The position numbers and the translations under genes were made by a program. From NCBI GenBank assembly GCA_029855935.1, contig JAGSHN010000012.1, positions 144,869 to 208,868 of the forward strand: a stretch of 64,000 bases of DNA, given 5' to 3'. This DNA comes from Candidatus Thorarchaeota archaeon. Its GTDB lineage: Archaea > Asgardarchaeota > Thorarchaeia > Thorarchaeales > Thorarchaeaceae. How positions within the stretch are numbered: the first letter of the stretch is position 1; every line of letters begins with the position of its first letter. Below the pieces are notes generated by a model. It was not told the DNA's origin. It did no database searches and was given only the letters and a program-made list of their open reading frames with translations. Of this stretch, positions 9,424-17,960 are shown one piece after another.

Positions 9424-9861
9424 TCACTGCAGTTTCAACAGGTTCAGCCCGGTGACTTCGTCGCGCTCTCGCATCAGAGGTCGATCAAACTCTGTGATCA
9501 CCACCTCAATTGTGGCTGAGACAGTACATCCCTCCATGACGTGACCGCCGTAGCATCTCCCATCTCTGTCAGCTGTCACCATATGTGCGTGGACGACAAC
9601 AGTGTCATCCTCGAGTCTGGAGATGTTGCCAACACACGACACGACCTCAAGGTCCTCCTTTAGGGAGAACGTGTGATACTGGCTTCTCTCTCTGTCAAAG
9701 TAGCCGAGAGTGGCCTGTGACACAGCGCCAATCAGACTAAGCTGTCCACCCCTGATATCGTACTGGGTGACCAAGCGCTGTAGGCTCTGGAGGATGTCCT
9801 CTCCCGGATAGAGTCGCGCCACTATGGTGCGTCTTCTCCGCGTCTCAAGTGAGTCTGGCAT
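9424..9861 (-). CDS. PPC (DUF296) domain protein
   Basis: 145 residues. The pattern VARLYPGEDILQSLQRL, then GGQLSLIGAVSQATLGYFD, EVVSCVGNIS and VHAHMVTADRDGRCYGGHV matches the PPC/DUF296 fold, found alone in archaea and bacteria and fused to AT-hooks in plants. The His residues in VHAH and GGH form a conserved metal-like cluster in the family. There is no AT-hook here. It converges on the HIT gene with 8 bp between stops. Function of solo archaeal members is unknown; DNA binding is only a suggestion from the plant proteins. Confidence 0.85.
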   Translation of the reverse strand: MPDSLETRRRRTIVARLYPGEDILQSLQRLVTQYDIRGGQLSLIGAVSQATLGYFDRERSQYHTFSLKEDLEVVSCVGNISRLEDDTVVVHAHMVTADRDGRCYGGHVMEGCTVSATIEVVITEFDRPLMRERDEVTGLNLLKLQ

Positions 9862-9910
9862 ACCGTACCGTGTGGTCCATCCAACTAATCAATCGCGCTA
9901 TGTGGGAAGT

Positions 9911-9936
9911 CCTTATCTGTCTAATACGTGACGTAT
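9911..9936 (+). promoter_or_regulatory. polB promoter with a 13-bp dyad
   Basis: CCTTATCT at 9911-9918 is a TATA-like element. Just downstream, at 9924-9936, is the perfect palindrome ATACGT-G-ACGTAT, placed between the TATA box and the expected transcript start, ahead of the GTG at 9950. That location fits a repressor site or a core-promoter feature. Confidence 0.4.
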
Positions 9937-9949
9937 CTGATGAACGGCA

Positions 9950-12904
9950 GTGGCGGACAAGAGAGAGAAACAGGATAGAGGTCAGTCGAGTCTGGACGAC
10001 TTCATGTCATCATCACCACCCATAGTGTCCTCCGTGCAGCCGGGAGGAGCACAGGACACCACATCAGACACGGAAGGTGACCAGATTTCTGAGGCAAGGT
10101 TCTCCGCGATTCCCCCTCCTATGTCTCCCTCTTCAGAGGACTCGGGGCGCACGAGATTGAAGGAGTCAGAGTCCCCTCCCCAACAGTCATCGTCTGAGCC
10201 GCCCTCGGAGGGCAAGTCGGGCCCCTCCTCGCCCACCGTCATAGTCTTTGCAGACAATGAGGAGGGCGAAGAGGAGGAGTCTGTGGAGGAGATTGAAGAG
10301 CATCTTGCAACATACTGGCTGGCACCCCGCCAGACGCCCCGCAACACACCCCCCTCCTTCCTGCTCTCTGTCGACTACTCCGGCCAGCATAATCGCGCAA
10401 TTGTCAGGCTCTTCAACCCCGAGACACGAGAAACCGTGTTCTGGCTTGACAACACTGGTCACCAGCCCTATTGTTACACCGACTACCCTCCTCAGGTCGC
10501 CGAGATGAAGGCCAAGGCGCATCCCGGGTTTGTACGCACCGAGACCGTTCGGCTTCATGACCTTCTCCGGGACCAAGAGGTCACGATGACGAAGGTGATT
10601 GGTGATAACCCTCTGGCCATAGGTGGCTCGCATCGCGCCATTCGCGACCTGCTGACGGAGCTCGTGAGAACTGGAGACCCCGCCCATCCGACAACGGAGG
10701 TCAGTCACGCGTGGGAGGCCAACATCAGATACAGAAACTGCTACACATACGACCGCAAGCTTGTTCCCGGGATGATGTACCGTGTGGAGAACGGTCAGCT
10801 CATCCCCTGTCCGCCAGAGCTTGACGAGGCGACCCTGCACAAGTTCATCGAGGCCCTCGATGAGGAGGAGGGCCTCAAGGACATCGTGGAGACCTATGCA
10901 CCGATGTTCTTCACTGAGGTTCCCGACATTCCGCGAATTGCCCTGGACATTGAGGTCTATTCTCCTCAGCTCAACCGGGTGCCCGACGCGGCAACGGCGC
11001 CTTTTCAGGTCACGGCGATCGGCCTCTCCGACAGTGAGGGCTACAACGTGTGTCTCGTACTGAAACGTGAAGATATTCCTCTTGGCGAGCGAGGCGAGGA
11101 CTATCCCAAGGATCTTGAGGTCGTATTCTATGATGACGAGCGTCAGATGCTCCTCGACGCCTTCAGAAAGATTGACGAGTATCCCATAGTCGTGACCTTC
11201 GTTGGCGACGCCTTTGACCTGAACTATCTCTATCATCGTGCGAAGAAGCTTGGCATCGACGTGAAGACACAGTGTCCCATCTATCTCGGACGTGACATCG
11301 CACTTCTACAGAGGGGAGTGCACGTGGACCTCTACAAGTTCCTGAAGAATCCGTCCGTCCGACTCTATGCTCTATCGGGGGCCTACGAGCAGAGCAATCT
11401 TGAGTCCATTGCTCAGGGCCTCCTCGGCTTCGGCAAGCTCCAACGCACAACGGACATCTCCCATCTGCCCCTGTACGAGCTGGCGCACTACTGCTGGCTC
11501 GATGCGAATATCACGCTGCAGATCACGACCTACAAGAACAACCTCCTGCTCCGTCTCATCGTACTCTTGATGCGTATCTCGCGCCTCAGCATGGAGGATG
11601 TCACGCGTCAGGGCATCTCCTCGTGGATTCAGTCCCTGTTCCGGCAGGAGCATCGTTCCCGGCGAGCATTGATTCCAAGGCAGGTCGACATCGCGACCGT
11701 GAAGGGAGCCGAGGCACATACTGAGGCGATCATAAAGGACAAGCGGTTCAAGGGTGCAATTGTCATCGATCCTGTCCCCGGCGTTCACTTCAATACATGC
11801 GTCCTCGACTTTGCGAGCCTGTATCCCACCATAATGAAGCGCCACAACATAAGCTACGAGACTGTCGACTGTCCGCACGAGGAGTGCAGAAATGCCACGG
11901 ACAATCGTGTCCCCGAAACAGACCACTGGATATGCAAGAAACGTCGCGGGATGATCAGCCAGACGATTGGCTTCTTCAGGGACACTCGTGTCCGATGGTT
12001 CAAGCGTCTGAGCAAGGACAAGAGTCTCGACGAGCGTATTCGTGACTGGTACGGTGTTGTCGAGAAGGCTTTGAAAGTGTTCGTCAATGCGTCGTATGGT
12101 GTGACGGGTGCGCAGCACTTCGAGCTGTTCTGTATGCCTGCAGCCGAGAGCGTCACTGCCTACGGACGACACGCCATCGTGCGCACAAAGGAGAAGGCCG
12201 AGTCAATGGGCGTGAGAGTCCTCTACGGGGACACCGACTCGGTGTTCCTTGACAATCCCACGGAGGAGCAGCAGCGAGAGCTCATACGATGGTCGAGGGA
12301 GGAGCTGGGTATCGATCTCGAAGTCGAGAAGACCTACAAGTACGTGGCCCTCTCCGGTCGGAAGAAGAACTACATTGGTGTCTACCCATCGGGCTACGTT
12401 GAGGTCAAGGGCCTCAGCGGCAAGAAGCGCAACACCCCGGACTTCGTGCAGGAGGCCTTCCGAGAGATGCTCGGGGTGCTGAGCAAGGTGGACAGCCCTC
12501 AGGGGTTCGAGGCTGCGAAGGAGGAGATACGCGAGATTGTCAACTCCGTCCTTGACCGGCTTGAGGGGAAGGGTGAGCTCTACTCGCCCGAGGAGCTTGC
12601 GTTTCGAGTACAGATGACGAAGCCGATTGACAAGTACGGCTCGACAATGCCGCAGCATGTGCGCGCGGCAAAGATGCTGGTCGAGGCGGGATACGATGTT
12701 CAGCCCGGCACGGTGGTGGAGTATATCAAGACGAAAGACGAGGCCGGGGTACTGCCCATACAGCTGGCGCGAGAGCGCGCGTATTGGATTGATGTGGACA
12801 AGTATGTCGACACTCTGAGGTCGGTATTTGGTCAGGTGCTGGACGCAGTGGGAATTGACTTTGAGGAGCTGTTGGGATTCACGACACTCGACCAGTTCTT
12901 CTGA
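9950..12904 (+). CDS. polB: Family B DNA polymerase with PIP-like motifs at both ends
   Basis: 984 residues from GTG. Residues 1-110 are acidic, Ser/Pro-rich and disordered. Exonuclease motifs: ExoI ALDIEVYSP (D333), ExoII VGDAFDLNYLYHRA, ExoIII YCWLDANITL. Polymerase motifs: A DFASLYPTIM (D620), B KVFVNASYG, C YGDTDS (759-764). Between motifs A and B is a Cys-containing insert (CPHEEC, later WICKKRRG). So it should be a proofreading replicative polymerase. Two PCNA-interaction-like motifs are visible: QSSLDDFM at residues 12-19 and FTTLDQFF at the very C-terminus. The disordered acidic N-terminus is longer than in standard archaeal PolB. It stands alone with its own promoter. Confidence 0.96.
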   Translation: MADKREKQDRGQSSLDDFMSSSPPIVSSVQPGGAQDTTSDTEGDQISEARFSAIPPPMSPSSEDSGRTRLKESESPPQQSSSEPPSEGKSGPSSPTVIVFADNEEGEEEESVEEIEEHLATYWLAPRQTPRNTPPSFLLSVDYSGQHNRAIVRLFNPETRETVFWLDNTGHQPYCYTDYPPQVAEMKAKAHPGFVRTETVRLHDLLRDQEVTMTKVIGDNPLAIGGSHRAIRDLLTELVRTGDPAHPTTEVSHAWEANIRYRNCYTYDRKLVPGMMYRVENGQLIPCPPELDEATLHKFIEALDEEEGLKDIVETYAPMFFTEVPDIPRIALDIEVYSPQLNRVPDAATAPFQVTAIGLSDSEGYNVCLVLKREDIPLGERGEDYPKDLEVVFYDDERQMLLDAFRKIDEYPIVVTFVGDAFDLNYLYHRAKKLGIDVKTQCPIYLGRDIALLQRGVHVDLYKFLKNPSVRLYALSGAYEQSNLESIAQGLLGFGKLQRTTDISHLPLYELAHYCWLDANITLQITTYKNNLLLRLIVLLMRISRLSMEDVTRQGISSWIQSLFRQEHRSRRALIPRQVDIATVKGAEAHTEAIIKDKRFKGAIVIDPVPGVHFNTCVLDFASLYPTIMKRHNISYETVDCPHEECRNATDNRVPETDHWICKKRRGMISQTIGFFRDTRVRWFKRLSKDKSLDERIRDWYGVVEKALKVFVNASYGVTGAQHFELFCMPAAESVTAYGRHAIVRTKEKAESMGVRVLYGDTDSVFLDNPTEEQQRELIRWSREELGIDLEVEKTYKYVALSGRKKNYIGVYPSGYVEVKGLSGKKRNTPDFVQEAFREMLGVLSKVDSPQGFEAAKEEIREIVNSVLDRLEGKGELYSPEELAFRVQMTKPIDKYGSTMPQHVRAAKMLVEAGYDVQPGTVVEYIKTKDEAGVLPIQLARERAYWIDVDKYVDTLRSVFGQVLDAVGIDFEELLGFTTLDQFF

Positions 12905-12970
12905 GTTTCAGTTGGTCTGTTCCAACCTTCTCATCGTAGAGAGGTTGTCCACCGAGTCTGGGCAAGAAAG

Positions 12971-12980
12971 TCTTATAGCA
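12971..12980 (+). promoter_or_regulatory. TATA-like element before the 13046 gene
   Basis: TCTTATAGCA in the 140-bp gap after polB is the best TATA candidate; it lies about 70 bp upstream of the start, so the transcript would have a leader of roughly 40 bases. Confidence 0.35.
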
Positions 12981-13045
12981 TAGGTACGGCCTAACTTGGC
13001 CCTAGACGGCATCCTCTGCTTGTCCAACTCTATGGGGTAGTGAAG

Positions 13046-14080
13046 ATGAAGATAGATCTCCGGGAGCTGTTCGCCAAGAATGCACTTCTCATTCTGACTC
13101 CTGAGGACATTGGGCCATCCGCACGGGAGTTCATCTCCAAGTACGGCTCATACATGCGCCTCGCAGGAATTGAGGCCAAACGAGAGAGCGGCTATGCCAT
13201 CTTTCCTAGCAAGACCGCCCCTGTAGAACAAGAGCACACAGCCATGTTCGAGGAGTGGGTCGCAATCACTGACAAGCTCCGCGTGGAGACATCCGTCGTG
13301 ATGAACTTCTACACGGACAGGTGGTTTGCCCGTGACCCGAAGTATCAGTCTGTGAGCGCCAGGGGCAATGCCGTGACACATCAGGTATGTCCGAATCGTG
13401 AAGAGTTCTGGGAATATGGTGCTGAGATAGTCAAGGAACTCGGATCCTATCCAATCCGCGAGATAATGGTCTTCGGGACGGGATTCATTCGCGACAGCTT
13501 CTGTTTCTGCGAGCGATGCCGTGAGGCCTTTGCGCCACGCGTGGGTCAAGAGCCAGCCCGCCTGAACTACGGCTATATCACGGAGAATCCAGACTATCAT
13601 CGCGCCTGGCACGAGTGGAGAACCGAGATAGTGATGAGCGGACTTGCTCAGCTGGCGGCCGCAGCTCGTGAGGCTGATGAGCTCACCGAGCGTGCAGAGC
13701 CGCTGCAGCTCACGGTGGAGATTCCCATTGATCCACAGACTGGTCTCCTTGAGGGCGCCAAGACAGAGAATGGCCTTGATCCCGCCAGAATCTTCGATGT
13801 CACAAAGAGTGTCGTTCTCAATCTATATCCGTGGACGCCAGTCCTCCCACGCAAGGGGACCCCGGAGCATGACAGACTGCTAGAGGCCCTGTACTTTGCG
13901 AAGGACTACAAGAGGCGTGGCGGGTCGGTCGTTCTGTACAGATGGGGCGTCTCCTCTGGGGAGAAGGTGGATGAGGTGATGGCCATCGCCCGCGATGCTG
14001 AGATTGATCGGGTGGCTGTCAGCTTCAGATTCCCCGAGAGCTATGCTGAGCGTCGCGAGAGTGCAATTGGCGGCGTGTGA
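13046..14080 (+). CDS. Uncharacterised protein, TIM-barrel glycosidase-like
   Basis: About 344 residues. I chose ATG 13046 because GGGG lies at a better distance than for the GTG at 13040. There is no signal peptide. Features seen: a SVVMNFYTDRWFARDP stretch, then EIMVFGTGFIRDSFCFCERCREAF near residue 155, where C-x-C-x2-C may bind metal, and a final set of strands including VVLNLYPWTP and GGSVVLYRWGVSSG. A 'CFCxxCR' segment following a beta strand is seen in several TIM-barrel glycoside-hydrolase-like families, so that fold is my best guess. Acidic catalytic residues cannot be assigned. It is convergent with the next gene (9 bp between stops). Function is not known. Confidence 0.6.
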   Translation: MKIDLRELFAKNALLILTPEDIGPSAREFISKYGSYMRLAGIEAKRESGYAIFPSKTAPVEQEHTAMFEEWVAITDKLRVETSVVMNFYTDRWFARDPKYQSVSARGNAVTHQVCPNREEFWEYGAEIVKELGSYPIREIMVFGTGFIRDSFCFCERCREAFAPRVGQEPARLNYGYITENPDYHRAWHEWRTEIVMSGLAQLAAAAREADELTERAEPLQLTVEIPIDPQTGLLEGAKTENGLDPARIFDVTKSVVLNLYPWTPVLPRKGTPEHDRLLEALYFAKDYKRRGGSVVLYRWGVSSGEKVDEVMAIARDAEIDRVAVSFRFPESYAERRESAIGGV

Positions 14081-14089
14081 GCAGGCTGC

Positions 14090-15064
14090 CTACTGTATAG
14101 CCCCGCAGTAGGGACATCGGACCGTTCCCCTTCCTATTGTCTTTCCGCAGGAGAAACAGAACGATCTACTGTGCGACTCGTCCCCACGAGTCCGTTCGTC
14201 GGCAAAGGGGCTAATCTCTCCTTGACGAAACAGGGCACCAAGACCGCCAACTATCTCCTCGCTGCCAAGACTGCAAGCTGCTGCAGACGGCGCGGCGACA
14301 GGTGTCTGTGATGTGAGCGCACCCGTTCCTGTTCTACTGTCGGTGGCAGGACTGCTGGCGGTGCGCCCGAATGGCGATCGTTGTCTGCCTGAGGACGACG
14401 TACTCACTGGCGCACGTGTGCCACGGACATCCGGACCAGGGGATGACGCCTGTTCTGAAGCGATTCCCGAGCCACTGTGTGTCTGCACTCCCCATCCAAC
14501 AGTTGACGCCCGATCCGTCCCCCTCCTCAGATCTCTCTCCCGCATAGCTCTCTCAAGAGCGTCAAAGTCCCTCCTGTAGTCATCGCCTCCAAAGCCCGCA
14601 TCGATTGCGGGGCGGTTCGCCGCACGAGGTGACGCGGAGTGACCATACTCATCAGCATACCGTGTCAGCGGATCGTGGCTGCCAGCTGCATCAAGGAACT
14701 GATGGTGCTCCTCCATCTTGAGCCTCTCGTAGTCCTCTGGGGTGAGACCCAGGACCTCCAGTGCCCGGTCACGCTCGGGGCATCTCTTTGAGAGCGGACA
14801 GCAGTACGCTAGGCTTCCGTGACACAGCGATGCAAGGGCGCGCTCCTGCCGTGACTTGAAGATTGGGGCAATCTTCCTATGACCTAGAACCAGGGCGTTG
14901 CCGACTGTACGAATCTGTGCATAGCCGCTCTGTGCAAGAGCCTCTATGACCTCTCTCGCTGGATATGGTCTTCCCTCGATTATCACGACCCCCTCAGTGC
15001 GGTCCAGTCTTACCGGGCGCTCGTCCTCTCTGGAATCGTAGGAAGGGTATCTCGTTCCAAACAC
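14090..15064 (-). CDS. Zinc-ribbon protein with N-terminal Cys cluster
   Basis: 324 residues from GTG. Residues 15-60 look like a small folded domain (EGVVIIEGRPYPAREVIEAL). A Cys cluster follows near residues 90-105 (CHGSLAYCCPLSKRC) with a helix ERDRALEVLGLTPEDY. Residues 130-290 are low-complexity, rich in Arg, Ser, Gly and Pro. The C-terminus is a treble-clef type zinc ribbon, CFSCGKTIGRGTVRCPYCGAIQ with four Cys. No membrane segment. Such Cys-rich, disordered-linker proteins are frequent in Asgard genomes and are usually unassigned. Real coding is supported by the structured ends and length. Function unknown. Confidence 0.7.
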   Translation of the reverse strand: MFGTRYPSYDSREDERPVRLDRTEGVVIIEGRPYPAREVIEALAQSGYAQIRTVGNALVLGHRKIAPIFKSRQERALASLCHGSLAYCCPLSKRCPERDRALEVLGLTPEDYERLKMEEHHQFLDAAGSHDPLTRYADEYGHSASPRAANRPAIDAGFGGDDYRRDFDALERAMRERDLRRGTDRASTVGWGVQTHSGSGIASEQASSPGPDVRGTRAPVSTSSSGRQRSPFGRTASSPATDSRTGTGALTSQTPVAAPSAAACSLGSEEIVGGLGALFRQGEISPFADERTRGDESHSRSFCFSCGKTIGRGTVRCPYCGAIQ

Positions 15065-15310
15065 CTCTTATGGCCGCTCTCAGGCTGGTCTACCCGGCTC
15101 GGAAATAGAATATCGTGTATTACGAAGGTATAGCGGCCTCTCTCGTGCCTGCGCGGCGTGTACACTACGGTGCCCTCTCGGCCGCTTTGATGATGAGTGT
15201 CGAGGCCGTTGTGCGTTCCCCCCGAGTCACCACACTCTGGCCGTATAGCCTTTAAGGACGATTCGACTAACGACAGAACTACCGAATTGAGTCAGAGGAT
15301 GTTGTCAACA

Positions 15311-15685
15311 ATGGGATGCAAGGCTGAAGGTGCTGCACAGGGCCTTACGCTCCTTGGTGCAGCAGTACTGTTTGTCTTTGGGCTCTTTAGCTTGGTGATA
15401 CCTGGAGCACAGGTGGCAGCGTTCAGCGGCGACGTGAATGCGGTCATCGACCTTGTTCTGGGAATCACACTGATACTGATGGCCATACTGGGCCTCGACG
15501 CATGCGGGTTCGTGAGTTGGAAGATCACCCGAAGCGGTCTTCTGCTGGCCATCTTTGGTTTTGTGTCCATAATCATAGTGGCACGAGGCCTCAATTTCAA
15601 TCTTCTTAGTTGGCTGATGAACGCCGGAATGCTGGCAGGTCTAATGTTCATCATTGCAGGCATACTCATTCTGACGAAGAGCTGA
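15311..15685 (+). CDS. Small membrane protein, four predicted segments
   Basis: About 124 residues with four hydrophobic segments separated by short loops, starting MGCKAEGAAQGLTLLGAAVLF. The frame is open further upstream (to 15197), but those residues are polar and unlike a membrane protein start. GAGG at 15294-15298 suits ATG 15311 better than ATG 15299. A TATA-like CCTTTAAGG lies at 15249-15257. Unknown function; no conserved polar residues inside the segments apart from DACG near residue 60. Confidence 0.6.
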   Translation: MGCKAEGAAQGLTLLGAAVLFVFGLFSLVIPGAQVAAFSGDVNAVIDLVLGITLILMAILGLDACGFVSWKITRSGLLLAIFGFVSIIIVARGLNFNLLSWLMNAGMLAGLMFIIAGILILTKS

Positions 15686-15689
15686 GAAC

Positions 15690-15706
15690 GGCCCCTCATA
15701 GGGGCC
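15690..15706 (+). terminator. Stem-loop directly after the small membrane protein gene
   Basis: GGCCCCT-CAT-AGGGGCC forms a perfect 7-bp G+C stem with a 3-base loop, starting 5 bases after the stop codon. A weak T-rich tract (TAGTTTCGTTTCG) follows about 12 bases later. A terminator or 3'-end stabiliser is the simplest reading. Confidence 0.45.
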
Positions 15707-15872
15707 ATCCCCCTGCTAGTTTCGTTTCGATAGGCCGCGCCAGAGCACGCTTCTGCTATGTACGGCCAGCGCGGTCACTCCTCTCCAGTACCGAGTTGGC
15801 CGACATCGGAAACTAGATTAGCCACATATCTCGCGCAGTCGCTCGACCCGGACCAACGGAGGTACTGTGGTA

Positions 15873-17225
15873 ATGGACAGCAGGCATTTTGAGATATTTA
15901 AGGAACTGGGCTTTGACGATATCACTCCAGAGACGATGACAAACGAGTACTGGGCGAAGCGCGGCGCGAGGGCACTGGCGCTGACCACTCAGACCCGGGA
16001 TGTCTATGGCTGCCTTGACCATACGCGCGGTGAGGGCATAACTCTCTACGACGTTGAGGGAACAGAGTATCTTGATATGACTGGCGGCGTTGCAGTCCGC
16101 GCGTTCGGGATTCGATATCGCCCGCTGGCCGACTTTGAGTCACGAATCAGCGATGTGATTCACGAGTTCCCAGGCATGGACTTCGACGCCATTCCTCAGA
16201 CCTTGCTTGCGGAGAAGCTTGCATCGATCACCCCCGGAGACCATCAGAAGCAGGTTGTATTCACGACCTCCGGTGGTCGTGCGGTCGAGGGGTGTATGAA
16301 ATCGGCGATGGATCTGAGCGGTCGGCATAGGTTCGTCGCCTTTCGTCCCGCCTTCCACGGTCGCACAGGTTACGCGCTGGCTCTGACAGCCTCCAACTCC
16401 AAGCACAAGACAGGATTCCCCCAAGGTGTGGATGTTGTCCGCGTGTTCTATCCGTACTGCTACCGCTGCCCCTATGGACAGACCGAGGAGGACTGCAATC
16501 TCGAATGTGTGGAGGCGCTGCGCTATGCCCTTGAGGTCGAGGGGAACGACATCGCTGCCACCGTGATGGAGCCAATCTGCGGTGAGGGCGGAATCATTGT
16601 ACCGCCATCCAAGGCGGTCAAGGGAATGTACGAGGTGACAAAGGAGTTTGGCGGCTACTTTGTGTCTGATGAGGTCCAGGCTGGGATGGGCCGCACCGGG
16701 AAGTGGTGCGCGATAGAGAATCACAGTGTCGTGCCTGACTACGTGTCGATGGCCAAGGCCCTCGGCGGAGGTTATCCTCTTGGTGCGTCAATCGGGCCAG
16801 CACCTATGTATACAGGTCCGTCACGTCACTCGGAGACCTTCTCTGCTGAGCCAAGAATGGCGTTGATTGCCCTCTGGGTCCTGCGCCACATCGAGGAGGG
16901 CGACTTCCTCAGGAAGAACCGCGAGAACGGTGAGTATCTACTCCGGCGCCTTGAGGAGCTCGTGGAGAAGCATGAGGTCGTTGGCGATGCCCGCGGAATC
17001 GGTCTGATGGCTGGCATCGAGATTGTCAAGAGCAAGAGGGGGAAGGAGAAGGCCCCCAAGCTCCGGGACCGGATAATAAAGCATCTTGTGTCTAAGGAGC
17101 ACCTCTGGGTGCTTGGAGCGGGGCAGAATGTAATCCGCTTCACGCCGAGCTATGTCATCACGCCGGAGGAGATTGACGACGCGGTAGATCGTCTTGACCG
17201 GGCCATAGGTGCAGTGACAGAATAG
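15873..17225 (+). CDS. Class III PLP-dependent aminotransferase (GABA/ornithine type or racemase)
   Basis: 450 residues. ATG 15873 is preceded nine bases upstream by a full GGAGGT, better than GTG 15867. PLP motifs: TSGGRAVEG phosphate loop, PAFHGRTGYALA, SDEVQAGMGRTGKW with the cofactor Asp, and MAKALGGGYPLG with the Schiff-base Lys. The segment YCYRCPYGQTEEDC is typical of an archaeal subgroup that includes ornithine aminotransferases and broad amino acid racemases. So the fold and cofactor are certain, and the substrate is not. The gene stands alone, with a large stem-loop after the stop. Confidence 0.9.
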   Translation: MDSRHFEIFKELGFDDITPETMTNEYWAKRGARALALTTQTRDVYGCLDHTRGEGITLYDVEGTEYLDMTGGVAVRAFGIRYRPLADFESRISDVIHEFPGMDFDAIPQTLLAEKLASITPGDHQKQVVFTTSGGRAVEGCMKSAMDLSGRHRFVAFRPAFHGRTGYALALTASNSKHKTGFPQGVDVVRVFYPYCYRCPYGQTEEDCNLECVEALRYALEVEGNDIAATVMEPICGEGGIIVPPSKAVKGMYEVTKEFGGYFVSDEVQAGMGRTGKWCAIENHSVVPDYVSMAKALGGGYPLGASIGPAPMYTGPSRHSETFSAEPRMALIALWVLRHIEEGDFLRKNRENGEYLLRRLEELVEKHEVVGDARGIGLMAGIEIVKSKRGKEKAPKLRDRIIKHLVSKEHLWVLGAGQNVIRFTPSYVITPEEIDDAVDRLDRAIGAVTE

Positions 17226-17242
17226 GAATAAAGAGTGGGGAC

Positions 17243-17282
17243 GAGACGTGTTCCTGGCACGTATGCCGCTGGGACACGTCTC
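17243..17282. terminator. Long nested stem-loop between convergent genes
   Basis: Arms GAGACGTGTTCC (17243-17254) and GGGACACGTCTC (17271-17282) pair over 12 bp with one G-T. Inside the loop a second 4-bp stem GGCA/TGCC closes on CGTA. It lies between two convergent stops (17225 and 17305), so it may end transcription from both sides or be a structured RNA element. Confidence 0.5.
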
Positions 17283-17304
17283 TCTGAACGTCCTCTGTAC
17301 TCGA

Positions 17305-17640
17305 CTATAGCAGTAGTATGATTCCGCCGATGAGGACGAGAAGTCCTCCAAGGCCCGCACCGATGACCATCAACACGATACCGAGGATGATCATCACGAC
17401 TCCGTTGTTCTCCAGCTTCAGTGCTGGAATATCAACTACTCCACTCGTGGCAAGTACAATCAGTGCGACAACTATCTGTACAATACCAACGACGATACCG
17501 CCCAGTGGACCGATGACGTTGAACCAACTGAGGTAGCCAGATACCCAGTTGATAGCGGTCAGTATTCCTGTCAGAAGTGCTATTATGCCACCGATGACAA
17601 TCAGAAGGTCAGCTGCCTTCTTGTTGGAAGCTTTCGACAT
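17305..17640 (-). CDS. Small hydrophobic membrane protein
   Basis: 111 residues: a short basic N-terminus (MSKASNKKAAD), then three to four long hydrophobic segments rich in Ile, Val and Gly, ending in hydrophobic residues at the stop. A promoter-like GAGATATAAC lies on the same strand at 17694-17703. No recognisable family. It resembles other tiny archaeal four-helix membrane proteins, including the one at 15311, in size only. Confidence 0.6.
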   Translation of the reverse strand: MSKASNKKAADLLIVIGGIIALLTGILTAINWVSGYLSWFNVIGPLGGIVVGIVQIVVALIVLATSGVVDIPALKLENNGVVMIILGIVLMVIGAGLGGLLVLIGGIILLL

Positions 17641-17693
17641 ATGTCTTCCACTCTCCTCTAAAGAGAATTTGCGAAAATTAGCACGCCGCCTTT

Positions 17694-17703
17694 GTTATAT
17701 CTC
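17694..17703 (-). promoter_or_regulatory. TATA box of the 17640 gene
   Basis: On the minus strand the element reads GAGATATAAC, about 55-60 bp upstream of the start codon; GGAGAG before the ATG would serve as ribosome binding site. Confidence 0.4.
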
Positions 17704-17903
17704 TTGCTGTAAGAGGGGGCCTTCTTCTGAAGTTCTCTGAAGATGAAACAGAGGGTGAGTGGAGCGGTGTCGGGGCGGAGATGTCAGTACCACATCCCCC
17801 ATGACCAGTTCTTGTTGTCAATCTCTCATGCGCCTACTGTAGTAGGTCCATTGACTGTGTCCCTGACCGAACTTGCCCGCTTGTTCGTTTGCCTGACGCT
17901 AAT

Positions 17904-17910
17904 CCTTATA
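17904..17910 (+). promoter_or_regulatory. TATA box of the frameshifted HTH gene
   Basis: CCTTATA lies in the otherwise empty 17.64-17.96 kb spacer. A strong GGAGGT at 17945-17950 and ATG at 17961 follow at the right distances, showing that a gene is meant to start here. The rest of the spacer holds nothing else I can support. Confidence 0.5.
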
Positions 17911-17960
17911 GGGTTCTATGTTGCTCCTCTGTCAGAACACAAAAGGAGGTAAGAAGCGCG

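Noticed and set aside
10187..11236. 349-residue reading frame on the minus strand
   Set aside because: Lies entirely inside polB, whose motifs are certain; composition is that of a shadow frame.
11372..12172. 266-residue minus-strand frame
   Set aside because: Shadow of the polB polymerase domain.
17743..17952. 69-residue plus-strand frame in the spacer before the HTH gene
   Set aside because: No ribosome site; contains the TATA element of the next gene and ends in it.
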